A stretch of DNA of 64,000 nt from Bartonella phoceensis (GTDB taxonomy: Bacteria > Pseudomonadota > Alphaproteobacteria > Rhizobiales > Rhizobiaceae): assembly GCF_902825145.1 (NCBI RefSeq), contig NZ_CADEAD010000003.1, positions 240,912 through 304,911 of the forward strand, written 5' to 3'. Position 1 is the first letter of the stretch; every line of letters starts with the position of its first letter. The translations under genes and the position numbers were made by a program. The notes beneath the pieces are model-generated. The model saw only the letters and a program-made list of their open reading frames with translations. It was not told the DNA's origin and made no database searches. Positions 1 through 9,513 of this stretch are shown here, one piece after another.

Positions 1-2
1 AT

Positions 3-293
3 ACGAAAGATAGTGTAATTGGTGGTGCTGCAGGCGGACATTATGACCCAAACCATACTTATAAACATCTCGGACCTTATAATATGAATGGCCACCTTGG
101 TGATTTACCTGCACTTTATGCCAATGATAAAGGCGATGCAACAATGAGTGTTCTTGCTCCTCGAATTAAGAAGCTTTCAGAAATTACAGGACGCTCGTTA
201 ATAATTCATTTCGGTGGAGATAATCAATCAGATAAGCCATTACCGCTTGGTGGAGGTGGTGTGCGTTTGGCATGTGGTATTATCGAAGAATAA
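3..293 (+). CDS. sodC: Cu/Zn superoxide dismutase, C-terminal part (5' end outside window)
   Basis: The reading frame is open from the first bases of the window, so the gene is cut by the window edge and only about 96 residues are visible. It ends with the Cu/Zn-SOD signature GGGGVRLACGII, preceded by HFGGDNQSD, which holds a metal-ligand histidine and the conserved GDN. The histidine- and aspartate-rich loop near HYDPNHTYKH and NGHLGDLPAL matches the zinc loop of bacterial SodC. The family dismutates superoxide to peroxide and oxygen in the periplasm; the signal peptide would lie upstream and cannot be checked. It converges on sufT with 66 bases between the stop codons. The family assignment is firm from the signature. 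Confidence 0.93.
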   Translation, partial: TKDSVIGGAAGGHYDPNHTYKHLGPYNMNGHLGDLPALYANDKGDATMSVLAPRIKKLSEITGRSLIIHFGGDNQSDKPLPLGGGGVRLACGIIEE

Positions 294-309
294 GACTAAC
301 ATCGCGATG

Positions 310-328
310 AACTATGAATATAGTTTTT
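310..328 (+). terminator. weak terminator-like hairpin after sodC
   Basis: A 6-bp AT-rich stem (AACTAT and ATAGTT around a GAAT loop) is followed by a short run of T. It lies 16 bases after the sodC stop, between convergent genes. The stem has only one G-C pair, so this is a weak prediction. Confidence 0.3.
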
Positions 329-359
329 CTGCAATGATCGTAGATTATACTGAGAGTAT

Positions 360-761
360 TTAGTACCATCCGACAGCAATTTGTGCTTCTTCTGACATAC
401 AGTCAGGTGTCCATGGTGGATCAAACGTCATAGTGATTTCAACGTGTGAAACACCTTCAACTGCGCTTACAGCATTTTCTACCCACCCCGGCATTTCACC
501 GGCAACGGGACATCCTGGTGCTGTAAGCGTCATTTCAATTTTTACTGAACGATCATCTTCAATATCAATACGATAAATTAACCCTAGCTCGTAAATATCA
601 GCAGGAATCTCCGGATCATAAACTGTTTTGAGAGCAGAAATGATATCATTCGTCATACGATCAATTTCATCTGCTGGAATTGCTGATATGTAAGATTTTT
701 CATTTTCGCTTACAGTTTCAACGGATTCTGTAGAATGATAATCTTCAATTGTTTTAGCCAT
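360..761 (-). CDS. sufT: SufT-type Fe-S assembly protein (MIP18/DUF59 family)
   Basis: This 133-residue protein has a short acidic N-terminal extension followed by the MIP18/DUF59 domain. Family hallmarks are visible: VYDPEIPADIYELGLIY near the middle, the LTAPGCPVAGEMP segment with the conserved cysteine, and VEITMTFDPPWTPDCMSEEA at the end. Family members assist maturation or delivery of Fe-S clusters in the cytosol. It is the last gene of the minus-strand suf cluster and overlaps the 3' end of sufS by 8 bases, so translation is probably coupled. In many alphaproteobacteria sufA follows this gene; here the next gene is the convergent sodC, so the A-type carrier must be elsewhere or absent. 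Confidence 0.9.
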   Translation of the reverse strand: MAKTIEDYHSTESVETVSENEKSYISAIPADEIDRMTNDIISALKTVYDPEIPADIYELGLIYRIDIEDDRSVKIEMTLTAPGCPVAGEMPGWVENAVSAVEGVSHVEITMTFDPPWTPDCMSEEAQIAVGWY

Positions 762-1998
762 TAAAAAACGTCCTTGCTTTTTCTAATGCTTCCACTAATT
801 GGTCAATATCTTCATGATTACTATACATAGCTAGTGATGCACGACAAGTAGATGTCAAACCAAAATACTGTAATAAAGGTTGTGCACAATGCGTCCCCGC
901 ACGTATAGCAACACCTTGCCGATCAATAAACATAGCGATATCATGGGAGTGAATACCTTCCATTTCAAAAGATATAATTGCTCCTTTATGAGGAGAATGT
1001 CCATAAATACGCAATGACTTAACCGTTTCAAGCCTTTCATGTGCATAAGATAAAAGTGCTGTTTCATGTGCATGAATGGCATTTTTGCCTTTTTTGCGTA
1101 TATAATCAATAGCGGCAGCCAACCCAACAGCTTCAGCTATGGGAGGAGTGCCTGCTTCAAAACGATGGGGAGGAGCATTGTAAAAAACCTCATCAACAGT
1201 TACGTCTTCAATCATTTCCCCTCCCCCTTGAAAAGGATGCATTTCTTCTAGCCTATATTCCTTACCATAAAGAACACCTATACCTGTTGGACCATAAAGC
1301 TTATGACCTGTAAAAACATACCAATCACAATTAAGGTCTTGCACATCAACTGTTAAATGTACAGCCCCTTGAGAACCATCAACAAGAACAGGAACACGAT
1401 TTTGGTGTGACAGCTTAATAATTTCTTTAACAGAAGGCACAGTTCCCAATACATTAGACATATGCGTAATAGCAACAAGTTTTGTTTTATCATTTAAAAC
1501 TTTTTGAAAATCCTCAATGTGTAAAACACCATTTTCATCAACTGGCACAAAAACAAGCTTAACACCTTTCCGTTCACGAATAAAATGCCAAGGAATAATA
1601 TTTGAGTGATGCTCCATAATAGTGAGAACAATTTCATCACCTTCATTTAATTTTGGCATCCCCCAACCATAAGCAACAGTATTAATAGCTTCTGTTGCAC
1701 TTTTCGTAAAAACAATTTCCCTCGCTGTTTTGGCATTTAAAAAAACACGAACTGTTTCGCGAGCATCTTCATACAATTGTGTCGCAGCATTCGATAAAAA
1801 ATGCATTCCTCTATGCACATTCGCATAACGACATCGATAAAAATTATCCATCGCATCAAGCACAAATTGTGGTTTTTGGGCAGATGCACCACTGTCAAGA
1901 TAAGCCAGCCGCTTGCCATAAACATTATATTGTAAAATAGGAAAATCACGGCGAACTTCTTCTATATTATAACCCAAAGTTGATACGGCACTTTCCAT
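754..1998 (-). CDS. sufS: SufS cysteine desulfurase
   Basis: This PLP-dependent group II cysteine desulfurase supplies persulfide sulfur to the SufBCD scaffold. With the start chosen here it is 414 residues. The PLP lysine is in TGHKLYGPTGIG (about K233) and the catalytic cysteine in RAGTHCAQP (about C371). The IMEHHSN segment carries the cofactor-stacking histidine. The start at 1998 is preferred because AAGG lies 8 bases upstream; an ATG at 2016 in the same frame would overlap sufD by 8 bases and lacks such a site. It sits between sufD and sufT. A second desulfurase gene opens the same cluster, so the two may have different sulfur acceptors. Confidence 0.95.
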   Translation of the reverse strand: MESAVSTLGYNIEEVRRDFPILQYNVYGKRLAYLDSGASAQKPQFVLDAMDNFYRCRYANVHRGMHFLSNAATQLYEDARETVRVFLNAKTAREIVFTKSATEAINTVAYGWGMPKLNEGDEIVLTIMEHHSNIIPWHFIRERKGVKLVFVPVDENGVLHIEDFQKVLNDKTKLVAITHMSNVLGTVPSVKEIIKLSHQNRVPVLVDGSQGAVHLTVDVQDLNCDWYVFTGHKLYGPTGIGVLYGKEYRLEEMHPFQGGGEMIEDVTVDEVFYNAPPHRFEAGTPPIAEAVGLAAAIDYIRKKGKNAIHAHETALLSYAHERLETVKSLRIYGHSPHKGAIISFEMEGIHSHDIAMFIDRQGVAIRAGTHCAQPLLQYFGLTSTCRASLAMYSNHEDIDQLVEALEKARTFFNG

Positions 1999-2008
1999 TT
2001 TTTTTACC

Positions 2009-3274
2009 TTAAACATTTTTTTCTAACCATTGGCTAATGATATCCTTTAAAACAATTTGGATATTATCTTGTTTGATGTCATCAATAAGCTCAGAGATAA
2101 AGCCTTTAATCAAAAGTGCACGAGCGGTTTTAAAAGGGATGCCGCGCGCCATGAGATAAAAAAGATAATCATGATTAATATTGGCAACTGTCGCACCGTG
2201 ACCACACGCAACATCATCAGCAAAAATCTCTAATTCAGGCTTTGCATTAAACTCTGCAGAATCTGAAAGGATAAGGCTATTACAGGCCATGCGTGCATCT
2301 GTTTTTTGAGCTTTTTGAGCAACGCGTATTATTCCTTGAAAAACACCAACTGCTTTATCTGTAACCACATTGCGTACAATTTCAGTTGAGGTTGATTTTT
2401 CTTCCACGTGATGAACAGTCATCGTAAGATCACTATGCGTTCTTCCTGATAATAAATTTATGACTCGTAATTGAAAATCAGATTCCTCTCCCTGTAATTC
2501 AATATCAATTTCCTGACGATTAAGTTGACTGCCTATATTAATCACATAAAGTGATAATTTTGCTCCTTGGGCAAGAACAGCACGAAATCGGCCAAACTGT
2601 GTAGCATTAAAACCACGATCGCGAATAAGAATCCATGTCACATCACTATAAGCAGCAATATGCAATGAAAATATTGAACTAACAAAGGTATCTTGATCAT
2701 TACCAATCTGATGTTCAATAAACACAGCTTGACTGTTTTTATCAATTTTCATGTCTGAAAAAATATGAGATTGTCCCCCCATTTGAATATTTTGTAATTC
2801 AATGGGAACATTTAATTTTGTATTTTCAGGGATGTAAAAAAACCAACCATCTGTGAAAAAAGCTGTATTTAATTGTCCTATAAAATCTTCATCAGAAATG
2901 ATTTGATCTATTTTTATAGAATTTTCTCTTAATGCATTTGCAAGTCGTTTTATTACGATATTTTTTACCTTTGACTGTGTAGATTTTTTTCCATTTTTAA
3001 TAGAAAAAACAGCACTCTCCGAAAGTAATGTGTCAATGAATTGCCCATCGTCATTTACTTCTGAAAAATTACTAACGGATTTCAGTAATGTACGTAGATT
3101 AGTATAATGCCAATTTTCAATTTTACGTGAAGGAAGCCGTATGGTTTGAAACAATTCAATAGCTTTTTTACGAACTGCCTGCACAGTCTCATCACCAGGT
3201 AAATTGCTGATATACTGGTTGAAATTATTGAGTATATCTTTTTCAACCTCTAACAATTCTTTCTGTGCGTTCAT
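2009..3274 (-). CDS. sufD: SufD, Fe-S scaffold subunit
   Basis: SufD partners SufB and SufC in the SufBC2D scaffold that assembles Fe-S clusters in the cytosol. The protein is about 421 residues. The C-terminal half has the SufB/SufD beta-helix core, including the RMACNSLILSDSAEFNAKPELEI segment (split here by a non-conserved position) and DVACGHGATVA, typical of SufD. The N-terminal part is less conserved, as usual. The ATG at 3274 is preferred because GAGG lies about 9 bases upstream; the longer frame opening at 3289 would use TTG. sufC ends 12 bases upstream, and sufS begins just after the sufD stop. Confidence 0.94.
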   Translation of the reverse strand: MNAQKELLEVEKDILNNFNQYISNLPGDETVQAVRKKAIELFQTIRLPSRKIENWHYTNLRTLLKSVSNFSEVNDDGQFIDTLLSESAVFSIKNGKKSTQSKVKNIVIKRLANALRENSIKIDQIISDEDFIGQLNTAFFTDGWFFYIPENTKLNVPIELQNIQMGGQSHIFSDMKIDKNSQAVFIEHQIGNDQDTFVSSIFSLHIAAYSDVTWILIRDRGFNATQFGRFRAVLAQGAKLSLYVINIGSQLNRQEIDIELQGEESDFQLRVINLLSGRTHSDLTMTVHHVEEKSTSTEIVRNVVTDKAVGVFQGIIRVAQKAQKTDARMACNSLILSDSAEFNAKPELEIFADDVACGHGATVANINHDYLFYLMARGIPFKTARALLIKGFISELIDDIKQDNIQIVLKDIISQWLEKNV

Positions 3275-3285
3275 ATTTAATAACC

Positions 3286-4041
3286 TCAAGCCGCTTCACT
3301 AATAAGATCAGCATATCCATTTTGTTCCAAATAAAGCGCTAATGATTTATCTCCACTTTTGATAATGCGTCCTTTATAAAGAACGTGTACCGTATCAGGA
3401 ATGATATAATTAAGGAGACGTTGGTAATGGGTAATCACCAAAAATGAACGCTTTGAATCCCGCAATTTATTAACACCATCAGCAACAATTTTTAGCGCAT
3501 CAATATCTAAACCAGAATCTGTTTCATCTAAAATGCAAAGTTTTGGTTCAAGAAGTGCCATTTGTAAAATTTCAGCACGTTTTTTTTCTCCACCTGAAAA
3601 GCCCACATTTAATGGACGCTTGAGCATATTCATATCTATTTCAAGTTTTGAAGAAACTTCTTTAACATGTTTTATAAATTCAGGAATCTTAAGTTCTTCA
3701 TCACCACGCGCTTTGCGTTGAGAATTCATCGCAACTTTTAAAAACTCCATCGTTGCCACTCCAGGTATTTCCATTGGATATTGAAATGCAAGAAAAATGC
3801 CATATGTCGCACGTTCTGCTGGATCCATTTCTAACAGTGATTGTCCATTATAAAGAATATCACCTTCTATCACTTCATAATCATCACGACCAGCAAGCAA
3901 ATAAGACAAAGTCGATTTTCCAGCTCCATTTTGTCCCATGATAGCAGCAACTTCACCATCTTGAACAGTCAAGTTTAAACCGCGAATAACTTCTGTATCG
4001 GTCCCAACAATACGGGCACGTAAATTTTTTATTTCTAACAT
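3286..4041 (-). CDS. sufC: SufC, Fe-S assembly ATPase
   Basis: This is the ABC-type ATPase of the SufBC2D complex, 251 residues and soluble. Walker A is GQNGAGKST (residues 36-44), the ABC signature is FSGGEKKRAE (about 148-157), and Walker B is LCILDE (168-173) followed by the SufC-specific TDSGLDIDAL. The protein has no membrane segments, in keeping with its role in cluster assembly rather than transport. It lies 50 bases downstream of sufB and immediately before sufD, the conserved suf order. Confidence 0.97.
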   Translation of the reverse strand: MLEIKNLRARIVGTDTEVIRGLNLTVQDGEVAAIMGQNGAGKSTLSYLLAGRDDYEVIEGDILYNGQSLLEMDPAERATYGIFLAFQYPMEIPGVATMEFLKVAMNSQRKARGDEELKIPEFIKHVKEVSSKLEIDMNMLKRPLNVGFSGGEKKRAEILQMALLEPKLCILDETDSGLDIDALKIVADGVNKLRDSKRSFLVITHYQRLLNYIIPDTVHVLYKGRIIKSGDKSLALYLEQNGYADLISEAA

Positions 4042-4091
4042 AATTTAATCCTGTTTTGGCTGCTTTATAAGCGCGCTATTTATCTAAATAA

Positions 4092-5603
4092 TTAACCCAC
4101 GCTACCTTCAAGGCTGATACCAATAAGCTTTTGCGCTTCAACAGCAAATTCCATTGGAAGTTTCTGAATGACCTCTTTTACAAAACCATTCACAATTAAT
4201 GCGATGGCCTCTTCTTCAGGAATTCCCCGCTGCATAACATAGAAAAGCTGATCATCAGAAATTTTTGATGTTGTCGCTTCATGTTCAAATTGCGCTGTCG
4301 CATTTTTTGCTTCAATATAAGGTACTGTATGGGCACCACAATCATTTCCAATTAACAAACTATCACATTGCGTAAAATTACGTGCATTTTGCGCTTTTCG
4401 GTGTGCTGTAACTTGTCCCCGATAAGTATTGTTTGAAAAACCAGCAGAAATGCCTTTGGAAACAATACGACTTGATGTATTTTTCCCTAAATGAATCATT
4501 TTTGTACCGGAATCAATTTGTTGGTAACCATTTGCAACAGCAATAGAATAAAATTCTCCACGCGAATTGTCACCACGCAGTAAGCAGGATGGATATTTCC
4601 AAGTAATAGCAGAGCCAGTTTCAACCTGCGTCCATGAAATTTTAGAATTATCACCCCGACAATCTCCGCGTTTTGTCACAAAATTGTAAATCCCTCCCTT
4701 ACCATCTTTATCGCCAGGATACCAATTTTGTACTGTAGAATATTTAATTTCTGCATTTTTGAGTGCAACAAGCTCAACAACAGCAGCATGAAGTTGGTTT
4801 TCATCACGCTGAGGTGCTGTACATCCTTCAAGATAAGAAACATAAGAATCTTCATCTGCAATAATTAATGTGCGCTCGAATTGTCCTGTATTACGTTCAT
4901 TAATCCTAAAATAGGTTGAAAGCTCCATAGGACAACGAACTCCTTTAGGAACATAAACAAACGAACCATCTGTAAAAACAGCTGCATTTAAGGCAGCATA
5001 ATAATTGTCACTCGTAGGAACAACCGTTCCTAAATATTCCTTAATCAGAGCGGGATGTTCAATAATTGCTTCTGAAATAGAGCAAAAAATAACACCCGCA
5101 CGTGCCAACTCTTTTTTAAATGTTGTCACAACAGAAACGGAATCGAAAACTGCATCAACAGCTACCTGACCTGATGCATAAATACTCTCATCAAAAGTAG
5201 AAGGATCAGATTGTTTTCTGACTCCTGCCAAAATTTCTTGCTCTTTGAGGGGAATGCCAAGTTTTTCATAGGTCGCTAACAACTCAGGATCTACTTCATC
5301 CAAAGACTTCGGCCCCGTATGATTTTTAGGAGCAGCATAATAATAAAGCCCTTGGAAATCAATTTTTGGATATTTAATGCGCGCCCAATCAGGTTCTTGC
5401 ATTGTCGACCAACGACGGAAAGCCTGTAAACGCCAAGCCATCATCCATTCAGGTTCACGTTTTTTAGTAGAAATAAATTTGATAATATCTTCATTTAAAC
5501 CTTTTGGAGCTTTATCCATTTCAATATGGGTTTCAAAACCATATTTATATTGATCAACATCTATTTCTCGTACTTGGCGTATTGTTTCTTGTACTGCCGG
5601 CAT
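4092..5603 (-). CDS. sufB: SufB, Fe-S scaffold subunit
   Basis: SufB is the main scaffold on which nascent Fe-S clusters form with SufC and SufD. At 503 residues the length is normal for the alphaproteobacterial form. Recognisable segments include [26 protein letters not shown], which carries a conserved cysteine, [19 protein letters not shown], and, near the C-terminus, [18 protein letters not shown] followed by [10 protein letters not shown] promoter-like sequence lies about 90-115 bases upstream, in the gap after the iscS-like gene, so sufBCDST may be transcribed from its own start as well as from further upstream. Confidence 0.97.
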   Translation of the reverse strand: MPAVQETIRQVREIDVDQYKYGFETHIEMDKAPKGLNEDIIKFISTKKREPEWMMAWRLQAFRRWSTMQEPDWARIKYPKIDFQGLYYYAAPKNHTGPKSLDEVDPELLATYEKLGIPLKEQEILAGVRKQSDPSTFDESIYASGQVAVDAVFDSVSVVTTFKKELARAGVIFCSISEAIIEHPALIKEYLGTVVPTSDNYYAALNAAVFTDGSFVYVPKGVRCPMELSTYFRINERNTGQFERTLIIADEDSYVSYLEGCTAPQRDENQLHAAVVELVALKNAEIKYSTVQNWYPGDKDGKGGIYNFVTKRGDCRGDNSKISWTQVETGSAITWKYPSCLLRGDNSRGEFYSIAVANGYQQIDSGTKMIHLGKNTSSRIVSKGISAGFSNNTYRGQVTAHRKAQNARNFTQCDSLLIGNDCGAHTVPYIEAKNATAQFEHEATTSKISDDQLFYVMQRGIPEEEAIALIVNGFVKEVIQKLPMEFAVEAQKLIGISLEGSVG

Positions 5604-5690
5604 AAACTTTCTCCATTTTTTGGCGTTACGAACCAGTGACTAAAAGCACTGTTTTTCACAGGACCAAAATATGCACTCCATTCTCTAGGC

Positions 5691-5719
5691 TATATATAAA
5701 GTGGGAAAATTCCAATCAA
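5691..5719 (-). promoter_or_regulatory. putative sigma70-type promoter of sufBCDST with internal inverted repeat
   Basis: On the minus strand TTGATT (5714-5719) and TATATA (5691-5696) are separated by 17 bases. The spacer contains GGAA-TT-TTCC, a 4-bp inverted repeat that could be an operator. Iron-responsive regulators such as Irr, RirA or an IscR-like protein would be natural candidates in this lineage, but no consensus was matched. The position suggests a leader of about 80 bases before sufB. Confidence 0.45.
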
Positions 5720-5771
5720 GTTTATTTTATTTTTTAAAATAACTCTATTTATGACTATTAAATGATAAACC

Positions 5772-6917
5772 CTATTTTTTTCTATTACTAATAATTTGAG
5801 AAAAAAACAATAAAAAATCATCAATATCTTGAGAAGTTGTAGACCGCCCTATTGAAACGCGAATTGCTCCATTTGGAACATGGTGCCCCATCGCTTCCAA
5901 AACTCTGCTTTTTTTTACTTTTCCTGAAGAACAAGCAGAACCTGCTGAGACAGAAAATCCTGCCAAATCAAAACCAATTTGCATCGTTTCAGCTTTTATA
6001 TCGCGTATAGCAAAATATGTTGTATTTGGCAAACGCTTGACTCTTTTGCCAAAAATTTCAACATCACTACACATTTCTTGTATTCCATCTTCTAATTTAT
6101 CACGTAAATGCATTAATTGTTTTATCTCTTCTTGAGTAAATCGATCAGTAATTGCTGCGCCAAAAGCAGTAATAAGAGGTAATGCCTCTGTTCCTCCACG
6201 AAAACCCTTTTCTTGCCCTCCTCCCACAATAAGAGGATGCGGCATCAGTAGATTTCCACAGGAAACCAAAGCACCAATCCCTTTAGGTCCGCCAATTTTA
6301 TGTGCAGATAGTATAAAAAAATCCCCTCCCATGTGATGAATATCAACAAAATTTTTGTCTATATATTGTGTCAAATCAACAATAAGAATACCTCCATAAT
6401 CCCGAACGATAGCGGCTATTTCTTTTATGGGTTGAATAACACCAGTTTCTCCATTTGCAGCTTGAATGGCAACAAGAGGAAGACCCTTTGTTTTATCATG
6501 AATCTTTAAGAGAGAGGCTAATTGATCTTGTTGAATGAGCCCATCTTGATCAACGGTAACTGCACTAATACATTCTTTAGGAAAACGTCCTCCTTCTGCA
6601 ACCGATGGATGTTCTGTAGCTCCAATGTAAAGATGAGAAAATTGAACCTTAGAGCTTCCCATATTATAAAAGGGTGATAACAAGGTCATGGCTGCTTCAG
6701 TTGCGCCAGATGTAAATACAACATGATCTGGATGTGTGTTGAGGTTTTCAGCAATTTGTCGGCGCGCTTTTTGCAATAAAGCCTTAGCAGCCCTTCCTTC
6801 CGCATGAACAGATGATGGATTACCAAAGATCTCTAAAGCTTCCAATAATGCCATTCGCGCTATTTTCTTAAGCGGTGTCGTCGCATTATGATCAAAATAT
6901 CGGCGTTGTATAACCAT
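5772..6917 (-). CDS. cysteine desulfurase, NifS/IscS type, first gene of the suf cluster
   Basis: This PLP enzyme removes sulfur from cysteine and is about 381 residues from the ATG at 6917; a GTG at 6929 is in the same frame. The N-terminus YFDHNATTPL, the EHPSV and NGETG segments, the PLP lysine in SAHKIGGPKG (about K207) and the catalytic cysteine in SAGSACSSGK (about C329) place it in the IscS/NifS class, distinct from SufS. It lies 168 bases upstream of sufB on the same strand, the usual alphaproteobacterial arrangement in which an iscS-like gene heads the suf genes. IscU, HscA/HscB and ferredoxin genes are not visible nearby. Confidence 0.9.
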   Translation of the reverse strand: MVIQRRYFDHNATTPLKKIARMALLEALEIFGNPSSVHAEGRAAKALLQKARRQIAENLNTHPDHVVFTSGATEAAMTLLSPFYNMGSSKVQFSHLYIGATEHPSVAEGGRFPKECISAVTVDQDGLIQQDQLASLLKIHDKTKGLPLVAIQAANGETGVIQPIKEIAAIVRDYGGILIVDLTQYIDKNFVDIHHMGGDFFILSAHKIGGPKGIGALVSCGNLLMPHPLIVGGGQEKGFRGGTEALPLITAFGAAITDRFTQEEIKQLMHLRDKLEDGIQEMCSDVEIFGKRVKRLPNTTYFAIRDIKAETMQIGFDLAGFSVSAGSACSSGKVKKSRVLEAMGHHVPNGAIRVSIGRSTTSQDIDDFLLFFSQIISNRKK

Positions 6918-7082
6918 TTTACATCGCACTCACTAACTTACAAATTGATTTTTTTAAAAAAAATAGTGCAATTTTCTTGAAAAATGCACTTAAAAAAGAA
7001 TATCTAACGATTACTTAAGAGATTCTATGATAAAAATCGACCAAGGTCAATGGAAGCTTTTATAGCATTTAAGGAGCATTCA

Positions 7083-7772
7083 ATGCCAGAAATTATTTTT
7101 AATGGTCCCGCAGGTCGGCTTGAAGGACGTTATCAGCCTTCACAACAAAGAAATGCACCAATTGCGATTATTTTGCATCCTCATCCCCAATTTGGCGGCA
7201 CAATGAATAATAAAATTGTTTATGATCTCTTCTATATGTTTCAACAACGTGGCTTTACGACATTACGTTTTAACTTCCGTGGTATCGGACGAAGCCAGGG
7301 TGAATTTGATTATGGGATAGGAGAGCTTTCAGATGCTGCTGCTGCACTCGATTGGGTACAAACACAGCACCCTGATTCTAAAAATTGCTGGGTAGCGGGG
7401 TATTCATTTGGTGCCTGGATTGGTATGCAACTTTTGATGCGCCGACCGGAAATTGAAGGCTTTATATCTGTTGCTCCTCAACCGAATGTTTATGATTTTT
7501 CATTCCTTGCCCCCTGTCCTTCCTCTGGGCTTATTATTCACGGCGATATTGATAAAGTTGCTCCCCCAAAAGATGTCCAAATGCTTGTAGACAAACTAAA
7601 AACACAAAAAGGTATCGTCATTACACAAGAAATATTGGAAGGGGCTAATCACTTTTTTAGTGGACGCAATAAGGAACTTATTGAACGATGTACACAATAT
7701 TTGGATAGCCATATTACAAATGATTTTCTCTCTCCTCCGCCTGAATTGCTTTCACTCACCGAACAGCACTAA
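7083..7772 (+). CDS. alpha/beta hydrolase
   Basis: This is a single-domain cytosolic alpha/beta hydrolase of about 229 residues. LHPHPQFGGTMNN forms the oxyanion-hole region, GYSFG carries the nucleophile (about S108), HGDIDKVAPP is the acid region, and GANHFFSG carries the catalytic histidine. The pattern fits the COG2945-like hydrolases common in alphaproteobacteria; the substrate is unknown. The start at 7083 is preferred over an ATG at 7050 because AAGGAG lies 6 bases upstream of it. It is divergent from the iscS-like gene, with about 165 bases between the starts. Confidence 0.85.
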   Translation: MPEIIFNGPAGRLEGRYQPSQQRNAPIAIILHPHPQFGGTMNNKIVYDLFYMFQQRGFTTLRFNFRGIGRSQGEFDYGIGELSDAAAALDWVQTQHPDSKNCWVAGYSFGAWIGMQLLMRRPEIEGFISVAPQPNVYDFSFLAPCPSSGLIIHGDIDKVAPPKDVQMLVDKLKTQKGIVITQEILEGANHFFSGRNKELIERCTQYLDSHITNDFLSPPPELLSLTEQH

Positions 7773-8058
7773 AAATTTCTAAAAATGAAAAAGAATTATT
7801 CTTATAACAAGGAGGTAGTTTATTTGTGTTGTTTTCCAATTTTCTTGTATTCACTGATATTCAAGAATAAAAATAGTGCCTTCTCCTCTTTAATGACGAA
7901 GTGTTTTCTTTTTAAATATATCAGCAAAATAGTCTCTGTATCATTTTTACTACCAATGTTTCTCGTTCTCTTGTAAGGTAGGCGCCATTTATGGTAGAGA
8001 AATTCTATTAACAATCCATCATATAAACGAATGCAATATTAATGAGGAAATAAAATCT

Positions 8059-9312
8059 GTGCTTTCCTTTAAATCTGATTTTTTACATATCATGAGTGAA
8101 CGTGGCTTTGTTCATCAAATTTCGGATGAAAAAGGCCTAGATGATCTCTTTTCAAAAGAAATTGTAAGCGCTTATATTGGATTTGACCCTACAGCATCGA
8201 GTCTGCATGCTGGAAATCTTCTACAAATTATGATGCTCTATTGGTTACAAAAAACTGGTCATCGTCCTATCGTTTTGGTGGGTGGAGGGACAGGATTGAT
8301 CGGTGATCCTTCTTTCAAAGACGAAGCACGACGTCTTCTGACACAAGATGATATTGCTGCAAACATTGTAAGTATTAAAAAGGTATTCACTAGCTATTTA
8401 ACATTTGGTGATACAAAAACTGATGCACGCATTGTTAATAATGCTGAATGGTTATGCAATTTGAACTACTTAGAGTTTTTGCGTGACGTAGGAAAATATT
8501 TTTCTGTCAACCGTATGTTGTCATTTGATTCTGTTAGACTAAGACTTGAACGTGAACATTCCCTATCGTTCTTAGAGTTTAATTATATGATTTTACAAGC
8601 CTATGACTTTGTTGAACTTCATCAACGCTATGGACTACGCATGCAAATGGGTGGCTCTGATCAATGGGGTAATATTGTCAATGGAATTGAATTAGGACAT
8701 CGCTTGAGAACAGCACAATTATATGCATTAACTTCACCATTACTAACAACTTCTTCCGGTGCTAAAATGGGTAAATCACTGAATGGGGCTGTGTGGCTTA
8801 ATGCAGATATGCTTTCACCTTATCAATTTTGGCAATATTGGCGTAACACAGAAGATGCTGATGTAATAAGATTTTTAAAGCTTTATACCACATTGCCGAT
8901 GGATGAGATTCGCAAACTTTCTGCATTGCGAGGAACTGAAATTAACGAAGCAAAGAAAATTCTTGCAACAGAAATTACAGCAATGTTGCACGGACGCAGC
9001 CTAGCGGATACAGCAGCCGAAACTGCGCGAAAAACTTTTGAAGAGAAAACTTTGGGAGAAAATCTTCCGACTGTTGAAATTAATACCGCAGAATTTAAAA
9101 AGGGTGTTGGATTGCTCACTCTTTTAGTACAAGCAGGACTTGCCAAATCTAACAGTGAGGCACGTCGACATGTTCAAGGTGGCGGTGTACGTGTAAATGA
9201 TCAAATCATTGAGGATGAAACACATCTTATTATTGAAGAGCATATCAATGCAGAAGGAATAATTAAACTTTCCTTCGGTAAGAAAAAGCATGTTTTGCTG
9301 AAACCTGTATAA
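8059..9312 (+). CDS. tyrS: tyrosyl-tRNA synthetase
   Basis: This class I aminoacyl-tRNA synthetase charges tRNA-Tyr and is 417 residues, as expected. The HIGH-type motif is HAGN (residues 50-53) after [11 protein letters not shown]. The KMSKS-type motif is KMGKS (236-240). The tyrosine-binding region includes [10 protein letters not shown]. The C-terminus has an S4-like RNA-binding domain with [20 protein letters not shown]. The start is GTG with TGAGGA about 10 bases upstream; an ATG at 8092 (residue 12) is an alternative. The 286 bases before it hold no convincing gene, only a short hydrophobic frame that I did not accept. Confidence 0.96.
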   Translation: MLSFKSDFLHIMSERGFVHQISDEKGLDDLFSKEIVSAYIGFDPTASSLHAGNLLQIMMLYWLQKTGHRPIVLVGGGTGLIGDPSFKDEARRLLTQDDIAANIVSIKKVFTSYLTFGDTKTDARIVNNAEWLCNLNYLEFLRDVGKYFSVNRMLSFDSVRLRLEREHSLSFLEFNYMILQAYDFVELHQRYGLRMQMGGSDQWGNIVNGIELGHRLRTAQLYALTSPLLTTSSGAKMGKSLNGAVWLNADMLSPYQFWQYWRNTEDADVIRFLKLYTTLPMDEIRKLSALRGTEINEAKKILATEITAMLHGRSLADTAAETARKTFEEKTLGENLPTVEINTAEFKKGVGLLTLLVQAGLAKSNSEARRHVQGGGVRVNDQIIEDETHLIIEEHINAEGIIKLSFGKKKHVLLKPV

Positions 9313-9513
9313 GCTCTTTATAATTTTTTGTGTTCTTTTATTTATGCTGTTTATATCGATCTTGTTTTTCAATTCAATCGCTATGAAAAAGTGGGCCTTG
9401 TTAGGAAAAATAAAAACCCTTCAAAAATAATATTCTAAAGAGTTGAATAGTTCTTTTATTCTATGTACTGTGATATTTTATGCTTATTACACAAGAAAGA
9501 AAGATAAAAACTA

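Noticed and set aside
7785..7976. 63-residue hydrophobic frame between the hydrolase and tyrS, with AAGGAGG at 7810
   Set aside because: The AAGGAGG lies inside the frame rather than before its ATG, and the nearest start after it is TTG. Composition is what AT-rich DNA gives by chance.
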